This document shows positions 43,473 through 51,641 of a stretch of 64,000 nt of DNA, piece after piece. The stretch spans positions 310,001-374,000 of the forward strand of contig NZ_JAASAG010000007.1 in assembly GCF_012726265.1 (NCBI RefSeq). The letters run 5' to 3'. Numbering within the stretch: the first letter of the stretch is position 1; every line of letters starts with the position of its first letter. Position numbers and translations under genes: made by a program. This stretch comes from Streptomyces sp. HNM0575 (GTDB lineage Bacteria > Actinomycetota > Actinomycetes > Streptomycetales > Streptomycetaceae). Below the pieces are notes generated by a model. It was not told the origin of the DNA. It saw only the letters and a program-made list of their open reading frames with translations, and ran no database searches.

Positions 43473-44480
43473 ATGGGTGATCTCGCCGCGGGGATGCGGT
43501 ACTTGGGACGTGGGCAGCGGTGGGTATTCGGCCACGGGCGGTGGTTCGGCTTCGGGCTGCTGCCCGCGCTGGTGGCCCTCGTCCTCTACGTCGCCGCCCT
43601 CACCGCCCTCGCCTTCTTCTCCGACGACATCGCCGCCTGGGCCACGCCCTTCGCCGACGGCTGGGGCGAGCCGTGGCGGGACTCGCTGCGGATCCTGTTC
43701 GCGGTGCTGCTGTGGCTGGCCGCGCTGCTGCTGTCGGTGCTGACCTTCACCGCCGTGACGCTCGTGATCGGCGACCCCTTCTACGAGAAGCTGTCGGAGC
43801 AGGTCGAGGAGCAGGAGGGAGGCGCGCCCCGTGGCCCGGAGCTCCCCATGTGGCGTGAGGCGTGGATCTCCCTCTGCGACAGCCTCTATGTGCTGCGGCG
43901 GATGCTGTTCTTCACCGTTCCGCTCTTCTTCCTCGGCTTCCTTCCGGTCGTCGGACAGACCTTGGTTCCGGCGCTCGGCTTCTGCGTCTCGGGCTTCTTC
44001 CTCACCCTGGAGCTGGTCTCGGTGGCCATGCAGCGCCGCGGGATCTCCGTACGGGAGAGGCTGCGCATGCTGCGTACGCGCAGGGCGCTGGCGCTCGGCT
44101 TCGGCGTACCACTGGTCCTGGCGTTCCTGGTGCCGCTCGTCGCGGTGCTGCTGATGCCGGGCGCGGTCGCGGGCGCGGCGCTGCTCGTAAGGGACCTGAC
44201 GGGCGAGGACGAGGGGCGGGACGCGGATGACGGCGAGGGGGACGACGGCGAGGACCGGGACGGCGAGGGCCGGGACGGTCACCGTCATGACGGTCATGGC
44301 GGTGAGGGCCAGGCCGATCCGGGTCGGTACGGCGGTGGCCGGGGCGCGGTGGGCCCGCCGGCGGCGGAGGCGTCCTCAGCGCACGCCCCCGGACCCGGCG
44401 CTCCCAAGTCCCCTTCCCCTGCGCCGGATCCGGTCCGGGACCCGCGGCTGGGCCCCTGGACTCGCGGGGGCCCTCGCTAG
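43473..44480 (+). CDS. EI24/CysZ-like membrane protein
   Basis: A 335-residue integral membrane protein of the EI24 (etoposide-induced 2.4 / CysZ-like) family. It has hydrophobic helices at about 26-50 (GFGLLPALVALVLYVAALTAL), 72-100, 145-170 (MLFFTVPLFFLGFLPVVGQ) and 205-232. The loop VIGDPFYEKLSEQVEEQEGG and the VSVAMQRRGISVRERLRMLRTRRALALGFG segment are typical. CysZ in proteobacteria carries sulfate, but the actinobacterial proteins are uncharacterised. Residues ~238-335 form a long acidic then His/Gly/Pro-rich cytoplasmic tail of low complexity. Confidence 0.85.
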   Translation: MGDLAAGMRYLGRGQRWVFGHGRWFGFGLLPALVALVLYVAALTALAFFSDDIAAWATPFADGWGEPWRDSLRILFAVLLWLAALLLSVLTFTAVTLVIGDPFYEKLSEQVEEQEGGAPRGPELPMWREAWISLCDSLYVLRRMLFFTVPLFFLGFLPVVGQTLVPALGFCVSGFFLTLELVSVAMQRRGISVRERLRMLRTRRALALGFGVPLVLAFLVPLVAVLLMPGAVAGAALLVRDLTGEDEGRDADDGEGDDGEDRDGEGRDGHRHDGHGGEGQADPGRYGGGRGAVGPPAAEASSAHAPGPGAPKSPSPAPDPVRDPRLGPWTRGGPR

Positions 44481-44509
44481 GCAGGCACTCGAAGCCAGGT
44501 CACGCCCAA

Positions 44510-44548
44510 CGCCGGCGGGTGCCCCACCCTCAAGGGCACCCGCCGGCG
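44510..44548. terminator. 15-bp terminator between convergent genes
   Basis: CGCCGGCGGGTGCCC (44510-44524) and GGGCACCCGCCGGCG (44534-44548) pair perfectly across a 9-nt loop. It lies between the EI24 gene (+) and the nuclease gene (-). Confidence 0.85.
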
Positions 44549-44580
44549 GGCCGGAGCGCGGTTCGGCGTGCTGTCGCGGC

Positions 44581-46416
44581 TTACCGCTTGAGGCGGATCA
44601 CCGACGGGTCGTGGTCGCTGGCCTGGTCGTGGAACTCGGCGTTGATGTGCACGATGTCGTAGTCGACCTTGCCCGTGCCGGGACTGGTCACCGCGTGGTC
44701 GAGGACCTGGGAGTTGCCGTTGAAGACGTAGCCGTAGCGCTCGTCGGCGGGCAGTCCGTTCATGGGGCTGGTGAAGACGCCGCCCTTGCGCATGGCGTCC
44801 AGGCTGGGGGAGAAGGGGAAGTCGTTGAAGTCGCCGGCCGCGATGAGGGTCGCCTTCTTGTCGACCGACTCGACCTTCTCGGCGAAGGAGTTGACGAGTT
44901 TCGCCTGTGCCGTGCGCTGCTTCTCCGACTCACGCGTGGGCGGCTGGAAGCGGCCCTCCATCGGCTGGTCGCCGCCCTTGGAGCTGAAGTGGTTGGCCAC
45001 GACGAAGACTTGGCGGCCCTTGAAGCGGAACTCGCCTGCCAGCGGCTTCCGGCTGTCCTTCCAGGCCTCCTCCTGCGGGGAGATGCGCCCCGGGTTGGCG
45101 GACAGCTTCGCCTTGCCGCCGTCGCCGGTCACCTTGACCGCCGTGGTCGCGTCGCCGCCCTTGCGGTCGGTGAAGTCGACCCGGCCGGGGTTGTAGAGGA
45201 ACGCGACGCGGATGTTGCCGCCGGGCTCGCCGCCGTCGGCGTTGTTCTCGGGGCTGATCTGGCGCGACTCGTACGCGGGGCCGCCGGCCTTCTTGATGGC
45301 CGCGGTCAGCTTGTCGAGGGTCTTCCCGGCGGAGACCGTGCCGTCGTCGTCGGGGCCCGAGTCGTCCTGCACCTCTTCCAGGGCGACGACGTCGGGGGAG
45401 GCGAGGTTGCGCACGAGCGCCTCGGAGAGCCGGTCGAACTTGGCGGCGTCGCTCTTGGGCGAGAGGTTCTCCACGTTGTAGGTGGCGACGGCGAGTTCGT
45501 CCTTGCCCTGCTTGGTGGTCTTCTCCCGCTTGAGCTTGTTGTCCTTCAACTTGCCCATGGTGGTGGCCCGTACGGTGTAGCCGCCGAAGTTGTCGTAGTC
45601 GACCGGCCCCTCCGTGGTGCCGCTCAGGGCGTCGCCGACGTCGGCCTTCGGGAACGGGTGCTCCTCGCGCGGCAGCAGCGAACTGACCTTCATGCGGGCG
45701 CCGTTCTGCTGGTCGTAGCCGCCGTAGATGGTGCCGCCGCGCGGTGTCGGGTTCTCATCCGGGTCGGCGGTCACCCACAGCTCGTCGTACTCCGTGGTGG
45801 GGCCGGTCACCGGCGCGTCCTTCAGTCCGGCGCGCATGCCTTCGAGTGATTCGTAGAGGTCCAGGGCGTGCTTCTTCGGCTGGAGCTTCAGCGACTCGAT
45901 GTTCCCGTCGTCGCCCTTGCCTTCGGGCGCGTACGAGTCCGGTACGCGGTCCGCGTTCAGGGCGGTGGCCTTGGGCAGCTTCTGCTTCGCCTTGGACGCG
46001 GCCTTCCACTCGGCGTCGGTGAGCTGTGTCACCGACTGGGCGCCGGCTTCCTCGCCGCCCGGGTAGTACTCGGCGACCTTGCCGGATATCCGTATGGAGT
46101 CGCCGGCTTCGACGTCGGGGGTCTCCTCGCCGGTGAAGACGAAGATCCCCTCGCTGGTGGCGGGGTCGTCGTCGGGCTTCGGGTCCTGGAGCCAGAAGCC
46201 CTGTGCCTTGCCGAAGCCGCGCACGGCCGTGACGACACCGGGCACATCCGTGACCTGCTTGCCCGCGAGGGGCGAGACGCGGGTGTCGCCCTGGATGTCG
46301 TGGATACGTGCTTCCTCGGCCGTGTTGCCGGACGCGGAGACGGCGGTCATGACGAGCAGTGTGGAGCCGCACACCGCCGCGACGGTGAGGGCCGAGGTAC
46401 GGGCGAGACGGGACAA
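44581..46416 (-). CDS. Secreted endonuclease/exonuclease/phosphatase-family protein
   Basis: A 611-residue extracellular protein of the DNase I-like (EEP) superfamily. The best start is a TTG at 46416: GGAGG lies 5 nt upstream and it opens directly into a signal peptide (SRLARTSALTVAAVCGSTLLVMTAVSASG). Residues ~40-130 resemble an OB-fold nucleic-acid-binding domain seen in such nucleases (TDVPGVVTAVRGFGKAQGFWLQDPK...GIFVFTGEETP). The EEP domain (~305-611) has ATYNVENLS, VVALEEVQDDSG (catalytic Glu), VVANHFSSKGGDQP, AAGDFNDFPFSPSLD, and the final QASDHDPSVI with the catalytic Asp-His. It probably degrades extracellular DNA or phosphodiesters. An ATG at 46467 is the alternative start. Confidence 0.9.
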   Translation of the reverse strand: MSRLARTSALTVAAVCGSTLLVMTAVSASGNTAEEARIHDIQGDTRVSPLAGKQVTDVPGVVTAVRGFGKAQGFWLQDPKPDDDPATSEGIFVFTGEETPDVEAGDSIRISGKVAEYYPGGEEAGAQSVTQLTDAEWKAASKAKQKLPKATALNADRVPDSYAPEGKGDDGNIESLKLQPKKHALDLYESLEGMRAGLKDAPVTGPTTEYDELWVTADPDENPTPRGGTIYGGYDQQNGARMKVSSLLPREEHPFPKADVGDALSGTTEGPVDYDNFGGYTVRATTMGKLKDNKLKREKTTKQGKDELAVATYNVENLSPKSDAAKFDRLSEALVRNLASPDVVALEEVQDDSGPDDDGTVSAGKTLDKLTAAIKKAGGPAYESRQISPENNADGGEPGGNIRVAFLYNPGRVDFTDRKGGDATTAVKVTGDGGKAKLSANPGRISPQEEAWKDSRKPLAGEFRFKGRQVFVVANHFSSKGGDQPMEGRFQPPTRESEKQRTAQAKLVNSFAEKVESVDKKATLIAAGDFNDFPFSPSLDAMRKGGVFTSPMNGLPADERYGYVFNGNSQVLDHAVTSPGTGKVDYDIVHINAEFHDQASDHDPSVIRLKR

Positions 46417-46495
46417 CGGTGCCTCCGGTGGGGGGTGGCGGGCGAACTCTCCCGGTCCGGGCGCCATTACGGACCGGTAATCTCTACGCGCGTAA

Positions 46496-46524
46496 AAGTC
46501 TGTCGTGCTCTCCTCACTTGTCAA
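46496..46524 (-). promoter_or_regulatory. Strong promoter of the secreted nuclease gene
   Basis: On the minus strand TTGACA (46524-46519), a 17-bp spacer and AGACTT (46501-46496) form a near-consensus vegetative promoter about 80 bp before the TTG start. The transcript would run into the ATG at 46467 before the GGAGG-TTG start. Confidence 0.65.
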
Positions 46525-46711
46525 GCGGATGCCGGACCATTGAGTACAAGCGCACCGCAACTCCGGTGCGGGCGGCGCCCGGTGGCACTCAGAGTCGCGG
46601 AACGGTCACCCACGGGTGGGAGGTTCGCGGGCGCGCGATTCGGGCAGCACGGGACACTCCCGTCTACGCTGGGGGCCGCAGCTTTCCCGCAACGTGCAGC
46701 CCCCGTAGGAG

Positions 46712-48418
46712 ATGAACGCGCTGATGTCCGGTGAACCGACCGGTGGCGACCGCCCCGCAGCCATGCCGCCCGTGCGGCTGTCCTCCGAATCCGAACTCGC
46801 GCGGGACGCACTGGCCGCACCGCTCTTCCAATGGGCCGCACGGCTCGCCGTCTGGGCCGGAGCGGAGGGCGGCACCGGGGGCGGTACCGGGGGCGTCGGC
46901 GGGGAGGGCGCGGAGGGCGTGCCCGTCGGCGCGGGAGGCGAGCTGCTCGCGCCCCAGTTGAAGGAGGCGGTCGCCCATCTCGGGCTCTCCGACGACGAGG
47001 ACGGGGAGATGCACACGGCGCAGGCGTGGCAACTCGCCGTCGACGTGGGCCTGTTGGACGTGGAGGACGACGAGGCGGCCGGGGCTGACGAGGCGGACGG
47101 CGACGGCGCGGCCGGTGGGGAAGCCGGTGACGCGGAGGGCGGCGCGGACGGCGGGCCGGACGAGGGCGGTGGCGACGGAGGGGGCGACGGCGGCACCGCC
47201 GGTCAGGCCCCGTCCCTCACCGAGGAGCCGGTGGGCACCGCACGCCCGGGCCCCGAACTCGCCCTGCTCCGCGGCGAAGGCGCCCCCGGGGACGTACTGG
47301 AGATCTGGCAGGGCGGCATGGAGAGCGTGCTGGCCGACGCCGCGACCCCGAGCTTCGAGGACCTCATCGGCGGTCTCGAGGACGTCACCGGTGAGGACGG
47401 CCAGATCGACCCGGAGGCCATCGACCTCGACTCCCTCGACTGGAATCCGGAGCAGGAGGCCGACTTCCTGGACGGCGCACTCGGCAATCTCTACGTGCTG
47501 ACCGCCACCGACCAGGCCGTGTCCGCCGGTGCGATGGTGCCGCTGCCGGTGCTCGCCGCGTCCATGATCGTCCCGGACGACATGGAGGAGCCCACCGACG
47601 CCGTGCTGGAAGAGGTCTCGGCGGCGATGATGAAGCTCGACGAGCAGTTCCGGATGCTCGCGCCCACCGGGCTCGTCGAATACCAGCCCGTCGACGAGGC
47701 GTTGACCGAGGAGACCGACGAGGACGTGGAGCTGCCGGAGACCCCCGACGACGAGGACGTCTCCCGCTACGGCATGGTCCGGCTGACTCCGCTCGGCATC
47801 CACGGTGTGCGCGTACGCCTGCTGGAGGCGGGCGCCGAGGCGCCGGCCGTCGGCGACCTCGCGGACGCGGACGCGGAGAAGCTGCTCGGTGCCCTGATCG
47901 CCTACACCGAGGAGAACGCGCAGGCCGAGATCGAGTCCTGGCTCGCCGCCCGTACGCCGCTCCGGTCCGCACGCGAACTGCTCTCGGCGGCCCGCGGCAC
48001 CGACGAGGACGCGCCGTCCCGCCGCCTCGCATGCCAGCAGGCCCTCTCGCTCATCGGCACGGACGCGGAACCGGCGCTGCGCGATGTGCTGGAGGACCGG
48101 CAGCTGGGCGGACTGGCGCGGGTGTGGCTCGTCGAGCACGGCGCGACCGATGTCCCGCAGCCGGACGAGGAGATGGTCTTCTGGCTGACCGTGGACACGA
48201 TCGCCGCGCAGCTGGCCACCGCGGGCGAGGCGGACGAACTCCGGGAACTGGTACGGGGGTTGGTCGACCAGCACGCGGGCTTCTTCGACAAGGCGTGGAA
48301 GGTCGACCATCCGGCGACGGGCCACGTCCTGGAGGCGATGGGCCGCGTGCATCCCGACAAGCAGACGGCGAAGGACGCCCGCAAGGCGGCCTTCAAGGCG
48401 CGCAGCCGGCTGAACTGA
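46712..48418 (+). CDS. Acidic protein of unknown function (568 aa)
   Basis: I do not recognise this family. The ATG at 46712 follows GTAGGAG. Residues ~20-50 are helical (LSSESELARDALAAPLFQWAARLAVWAG). Two Gly/Glu/Ala-rich acidic low-complexity stretches lie at ~50-70 and ~125-165. A folded middle follows (EIWQGGMESVLADAATPSFEDLIGG; NWNPEQEADF-like DWNPEQEADFLDGALGNLYVLTATDQAVSAGAMVPLPVLAASM), then a winged-helix-like MVRLTPLGIHGVRVRLLEAGAEAPA at ~348. A helical C-terminus with HEAT-like character (ACQQALSLIGTDAEPALRDVLEDRQLGGLARVWLVEHG) ends with a basic DARKAAFKARSRLN. No signal peptide or membrane helix is seen. Codon use matches the neighbours. Confidence 0.85.
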   Translation: MNALMSGEPTGGDRPAAMPPVRLSSESELARDALAAPLFQWAARLAVWAGAEGGTGGGTGGVGGEGAEGVPVGAGGELLAPQLKEAVAHLGLSDDEDGEMHTAQAWQLAVDVGLLDVEDDEAAGADEADGDGAAGGEAGDAEGGADGGPDEGGGDGGGDGGTAGQAPSLTEEPVGTARPGPELALLRGEGAPGDVLEIWQGGMESVLADAATPSFEDLIGGLEDVTGEDGQIDPEAIDLDSLDWNPEQEADFLDGALGNLYVLTATDQAVSAGAMVPLPVLAASMIVPDDMEEPTDAVLEEVSAAMMKLDEQFRMLAPTGLVEYQPVDEALTEETDEDVELPETPDDEDVSRYGMVRLTPLGIHGVRVRLLEAGAEAPAVGDLADADAEKLLGALIAYTEENAQAEIESWLAARTPLRSARELLSAARGTDEDAPSRRLACQQALSLIGTDAEPALRDVLEDRQLGGLARVWLVEHGATDVPQPDEEMVFWLTVDTIAAQLATAGEADELRELVRGLVDQHAGFFDKAWKVDHPATGHVLEAMGRVHPDKQTAKDARKAAFKARSRLN

Positions 48419-48508
48419 ACGCGGCGAACGGGCCCCCGGCCCCCCGGTTCCGGGCCGCGGGTCCCGAGCCATGGGCCGCGGGTGCGCCCTGCGCTCAGTG
48501 CACGTCGA

Positions 48509-48583
48509 CCGCGAGCGCGTAGATGGTTACCCCCTGTGCAGCACAGGGTGCCCGGGATGAGCCACGGGGGCAACTTCTCGCGG
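48509..48583. other. 75-nt structured element in a convergent intergenic region (RNA gene or double terminator)
   Basis: CCGCGAG (48509-48515) pairs with CTCGCGG (48577-48583). GTTACCCCC (48526-48534) pairs with GGGGGCAAC (48566-48574) with one mismatch. CCCTGTGC-A-GCACAGGG (48532-48548) is a perfect 17-nt palindrome that competes with the second helix. The outer helix is 7 bp and the element 75 nt, tRNA-like in size, but no T-arm is present. The remaining sequence between 48419 and 48658 has no supportable gene. Confidence 0.45.
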
Positions 48584-48658
48584 AACGCGGGCAGTTGACG
48601 GGCAGGCGGGCGCCAGAGCGGTGCGCGCGCGGTGCGTGGGTCGCCGCGCCCCGTCCGG

Positions 48659-49423
48659 TCAGATCGACTCGAAGTCCCCGTGGCGGCCCGCGCCCGCCGC
48701 GAAACGGGCCACTCCCTCCGCGGCCTCCAGCAACGCGGCCTGTCCGTGCCGGAGTTCGCGGGTCATCGCCCCTTCCTCGGACAGGCCCTCCTGCTCGTGC
48801 ACCGAGGCGAGGTCGCCGCGCAGGCAGGTCTGCGGGAACCGGGCGAGCCCTGCCGCGAGTTCCTCGGCCGCGGCCCTGGACTCGCCGTGCGGCACGAGCC
48901 GGTTGGCGAGCCCCATGTCGTACGCCTCGGACGCGGGCACCGGACGGCCGGTGAGGATGAGGTCGAGGGCACGGCTCTGCCCGATCAGGCGTGGCAGGCG
49001 TACGGTCCCGCCGTCGATCAGGGGCACGCCCCAGCGCCGGCAGAAGACACCGAAGACGGCGTCCTCCTCGGCGATCCGCATGTCGCACCAGAGGGCGAGT
49101 TCGAGGCCGCCGGCGACCGCGTGGCCGCTGACCGCCGCGATCACGGGCTTCGTCAGGCGCAGCCGGGTGGGGCCCATCGGCCCGTCGCCGTCCGGCGCGA
49201 CACGGTTGGCGCGGTCGGTCCCGATGGCCTTGAGGTCCGCTCCGGCGCAGAACGTGCCGCCCTCGCCCCACAGGACCGCGACCAGCGCGTCCGGGTCGGC
49301 CTCGAAGTCACGGAAGGCTCTGGCGAGCCGGGACGCGGTGTCGCCGTCGACGGCGTTGCGCGCTTCGGGTCTGGAGAGGACGACGGTGGTGACCGGTCCC
49401 TGCTTCTCGGTACGTACTGCCAT
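48659..49423 (-). CDS. Enoyl-CoA hydratase/isomerase-family protein (crotonase)
   Basis: A 254-residue crotonase-fold enzyme. It begins AVRTEKQGPVTTVVLSRPEARNAVDGDTASRLARAF. The oxyanion-hole segments are GEGGTFCAGADLKAIG (~62-77) and VSGHAVAGGLELALWCDMRIAEEDAVFGVFCRRWGVPL (~108-145), the latter with the catalytic-region Glu. Members hydrate, isomerise or cleave acyl-CoA esters; the exact reaction is not clear. GGAGG lies 6 nt before the ATG. It stands alone, convergent to the acidic protein gene. Confidence 0.9.
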   Translation of the reverse strand: MAVRTEKQGPVTTVVLSRPEARNAVDGDTASRLARAFRDFEADPDALVAVLWGEGGTFCAGADLKAIGTDRANRVAPDGDGPMGPTRLRLTKPVIAAVSGHAVAGGLELALWCDMRIAEEDAVFGVFCRRWGVPLIDGGTVRLPRLIGQSRALDLILTGRPVPASEAYDMGLANRLVPHGESRAAAEELAAGLARFPQTCLRGDLASVHEQEGLSEEGAMTRELRHGQAALLEAAEGVARFAAGAGRHGDFESI

Positions 49424-49936
49424 GGCGACCTCCGGTGGGGGACGGCGGACGGTGACAGCCGGCGGTGCGGCGCGGGCGGCTGTGAGAGCGCTGCCGAGAC
49501 TACCGGCGGTCCCGCCGGAGGCGGGTGGGGGAGAGCGGAGACGGCGGACGGGCGCGCGTGAAGCGGCAGCTTCTCATGTCGCTGCCTCACGTCGGGCCCT
49601 CATGTCGCTGCAACTTGTCGCTGCCTCATGTCGCTGCATCGCGACGCCGCCTGCCCGCCGGGGACGGGGCGGCCATCCGGGGCGGCGCCGTCGCCATCGG
49701 GGCGCGCGCACCGGCCCGGCCGATACGGCAGAGGCCGGGCGAGCGGACCTCCCGCCGGCGACGCGGTCCCGCGTCGACGGCGGAGCCGTGCGGTCCGCCC
49801 GCCCGGTCCCCGCCGGACCCGGTGTGCTTCCCACCGGCCCGGCCCCTCTCGTACGTCCGCCTCCCGTACGTCCGCGTCTCATACGTCCGAAGCGTCGAGG
49901 CGTCCCGTACGACTCAGGGGCCGGACACCACCAGTG
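49424..49936. other. Intergenic region upstream of the crotonase gene with a 13-bp repeat
   Basis: These 513 bp contain no gene I can support. The main content is the tandem 13-bp repeat at 49574-49638, about 150-215 bp upstream of the crotonase start, and a run of GTACGTCCG-like short repeats near 49853-49895. Confidence 0.5.
49574..49638 (+). repeat. Tandem 13-bp repeat, five copies
   Basis: Units of 13 bp start at 49574, 49587, 49600, 49613 and 49626. Three read TCATGTCGCTGC plus one base; the other two are diverged (TCACGTCGGGCCC, ACTTGTCGCTGCC). The period is exact across 65 bp. Confidence 0.85.
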
Positions 49937-51334
49937 TCACTCTTCCGGGCCGAACCACACCGTGGTCGCGTTGCAGAACTCCCGGATGCCGTGCCCGGCC
50001 AGCTCCCGTCCGTAGCCGGAGCGTTTGACGCCGCCGAAGGGCATGCCGGGGTGCGAGGCGGTCATGCCGTTGAAGAAGACGCCGCCCGCCTCCAGATCGC
50101 GGGTGAGCCGCTCCTGCTCGGCGGAGTCGCGCGTCCAGGCGTTGGAACTCAGGCCGAACGACGTGCCGTTGGCCAGCTCGACGGCCTCGTCCAGGCCGTC
50201 CACGCGGTAGACGGTGGCGACCGGTCCGAACGCCTCCTCGCGGTGGATCCTCATCTCGTCGGTGACGCCGGTGAGTACCGTCGGCTCGTAGTACCAGCCG
50301 TCGGGCAGGTGCAGCGGGCGTCCGCCGCCGCACAGGGCCGTGGCACCGCGCCGCGTCGCGTCGTCGACCAGCTCCTCCAGGTCGGAGCGTCCCTGCGCGC
50401 TGGAGAGCGGCCCGACGTCGGTGTCGTCCGCCATGGGGTCGCCGACCTTCAGCGCGGACATCCGCTCCACGAAGCGGGCCGTGAACGTCTCGTAGACGTC
50501 CGTGTGCACGATGAAGCGCTTGGCCGCGATGCAGGACTGCCCGGCGTTCTGCACGCGGGCGGTGACGGCCGTCCGCACGGCCTTGTCCAGATCGGCCGAG
50601 GGCAGCACCAAGTAGGGGTCGCTGCCGCCGAGTTCGAGCACCGTCTTCTTGATCTCGTCCCCGGCGATCGAGGCGACCGAGCGGCCCGCCGGCTCGCTGC
50701 CGGTGAGGGTGGCGGCCACGACCCGGTCGTCGCGCAGCAGGTCGGCGACCGCGCCCGAGCCGACGAGGAGGGTCTGGAAGACGCCCTCGGCGAATCCGGC
50801 GCGGCGGAAGAGCTCCTCCAGATACAGCGCCGTCTGCGGCACGTTCGACGCGTGCTTGAGCAGGCCGGTGTTGCCGGCCATGAGGGCGGGCGCCGCGAAG
50901 CGCACGACCTGCCAGAGCGGGAAGTTCCACGGCATGACCGCCAGTACCGGGCCCAGCGGCCGGTAGCGCACGAAGGCCCGCACCCCGCCCGAGTCCTTCA
51001 CGTCACCGGGCGCCGGATGCTCGTCGGCGAGCTGTGCCTCGGCGTGCTCGGCGTACCACCGCATCGCCTTGACGCACTTGGCGGCCTCGGCGCGGGCGGC
51101 CGCGAGGGGCTTGCCCATCTCCGTCGTCATCATGCGGGCGACGGCGTCCTGGTCCTCCTCCAGCAGGTCCGCGGCCCGGTGCATGAGCGCGGAGCGCTGC
51201 GCGAAGCCGGTGAGGCGGTGTTCGCGGTAGGCGCGGTCCGCCCTGATGAGCCGCTCCTCGATCTCGCCGGCGTTGAGCGGTTCGAAAGTCTTCAGCGTCT
51301 CGCCCGTGGCCGGATTCACCGTGGCGATGGCCAT
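49937..51334 (-). CDS. NAD(P)-dependent aldehyde dehydrogenase (succinate-semialdehyde dehydrogenase-like)
   Basis: A 465-residue aldehyde dehydrogenase. It begins AIATVNPATGETLKTFEPLN, then VLAVMPWNFPLWQVVRFAAPALMAGN (~127-152), the catalytic Glu in TVLELGGSDPYLVLPSADLDKA (~230), the nucleophile Cys in NAGQSCIAAKRF (~262), and the end GVKRSGYGRELAGHGIREFCNATTVW. The MPWNFPLW motif and NPATGE opening are typical of succinate-semialdehyde dehydrogenases, but substrate range is uncertain. GGAGG lies 7 nt before the ATG at 51334. It has no obvious operon partner. Confidence 0.92.
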   Translation of the reverse strand: MAIATVNPATGETLKTFEPLNAGEIEERLIRADRAYREHRLTGFAQRSALMHRAADLLEEDQDAVARMMTTEMGKPLAAARAEAAKCVKAMRWYAEHAEAQLADEHPAPGDVKDSGGVRAFVRYRPLGPVLAVMPWNFPLWQVVRFAAPALMAGNTGLLKHASNVPQTALYLEELFRRAGFAEGVFQTLLVGSGAVADLLRDDRVVAATLTGSEPAGRSVASIAGDEIKKTVLELGGSDPYLVLPSADLDKAVRTAVTARVQNAGQSCIAAKRFIVHTDVYETFTARFVERMSALKVGDPMADDTDVGPLSSAQGRSDLEELVDDATRRGATALCGGGRPLHLPDGWYYEPTVLTGVTDEMRIHREEAFGPVATVYRVDGLDEAVELANGTSFGLSSNAWTRDSAEQERLTRDLEAGGVFFNGMTASHPGMPFGGVKRSGYGRELAGHGIREFCNATTVWFGPEE

Positions 51335-51641
51335 GTGAGCGCCTCCTTCGGCTGCTTGATGCGTGCCTGTACGGGTGCCGGTACGTGTCCCTGTGCGTAC
51401 GTGCTCGTGCCTCTGCACGTACACGTACTCGCCCGTGCTTGTACCTGTACGTGCTTGTACCTGTACGTGCCTGTACGTATGCCCGCACGCGTGCGTGCGT
51501 CTGCGCGCGTACGTCGCGACGCACCCGAAGCGCTCCGGAAACCGCGCGCGGGCGCTCGCGACGGCCCCGGAGCGCACACGCGTCCGCACCCTCGCGGTAC
51601 CCCGGATCCGCTCCGTTAGGCCGGAGCAGGCGCCCCGCGGC
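51335..51641. repeat. Alternating purine-pyrimidine repeat region upstream of the aldehyde dehydrogenase
   Basis: A 307-bp region with no supportable gene. From ~51365 to ~51530 it is made of GTACGTGC / TGTACCTG-like units, including an exact 16-bp tandem duplication GTGCTTGTACCTGTAC (51435-51450 and 51451-51466) and a partial third copy. Long runs alternate purine and pyrimidine (for example GTGCGTACGTGC and GCACGCGTGCGTGCGT), a pattern that can adopt Z-DNA. Confidence 0.75.

Noticed and set aside
46417..46711. PHO box upstream of the secreted nuclease
   Set aside because: Only a single GTTCGCC-like heptamer; the direct repeats needed for PhoP binding are missing.
48509..48583. Canonical tRNA gene
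   Set aside because: The 7-bp end helix and a 5/7/5 hairpin are present, but there is no T-arm with TTCGA and position 33 would be G, so it is listed only as a structured element.
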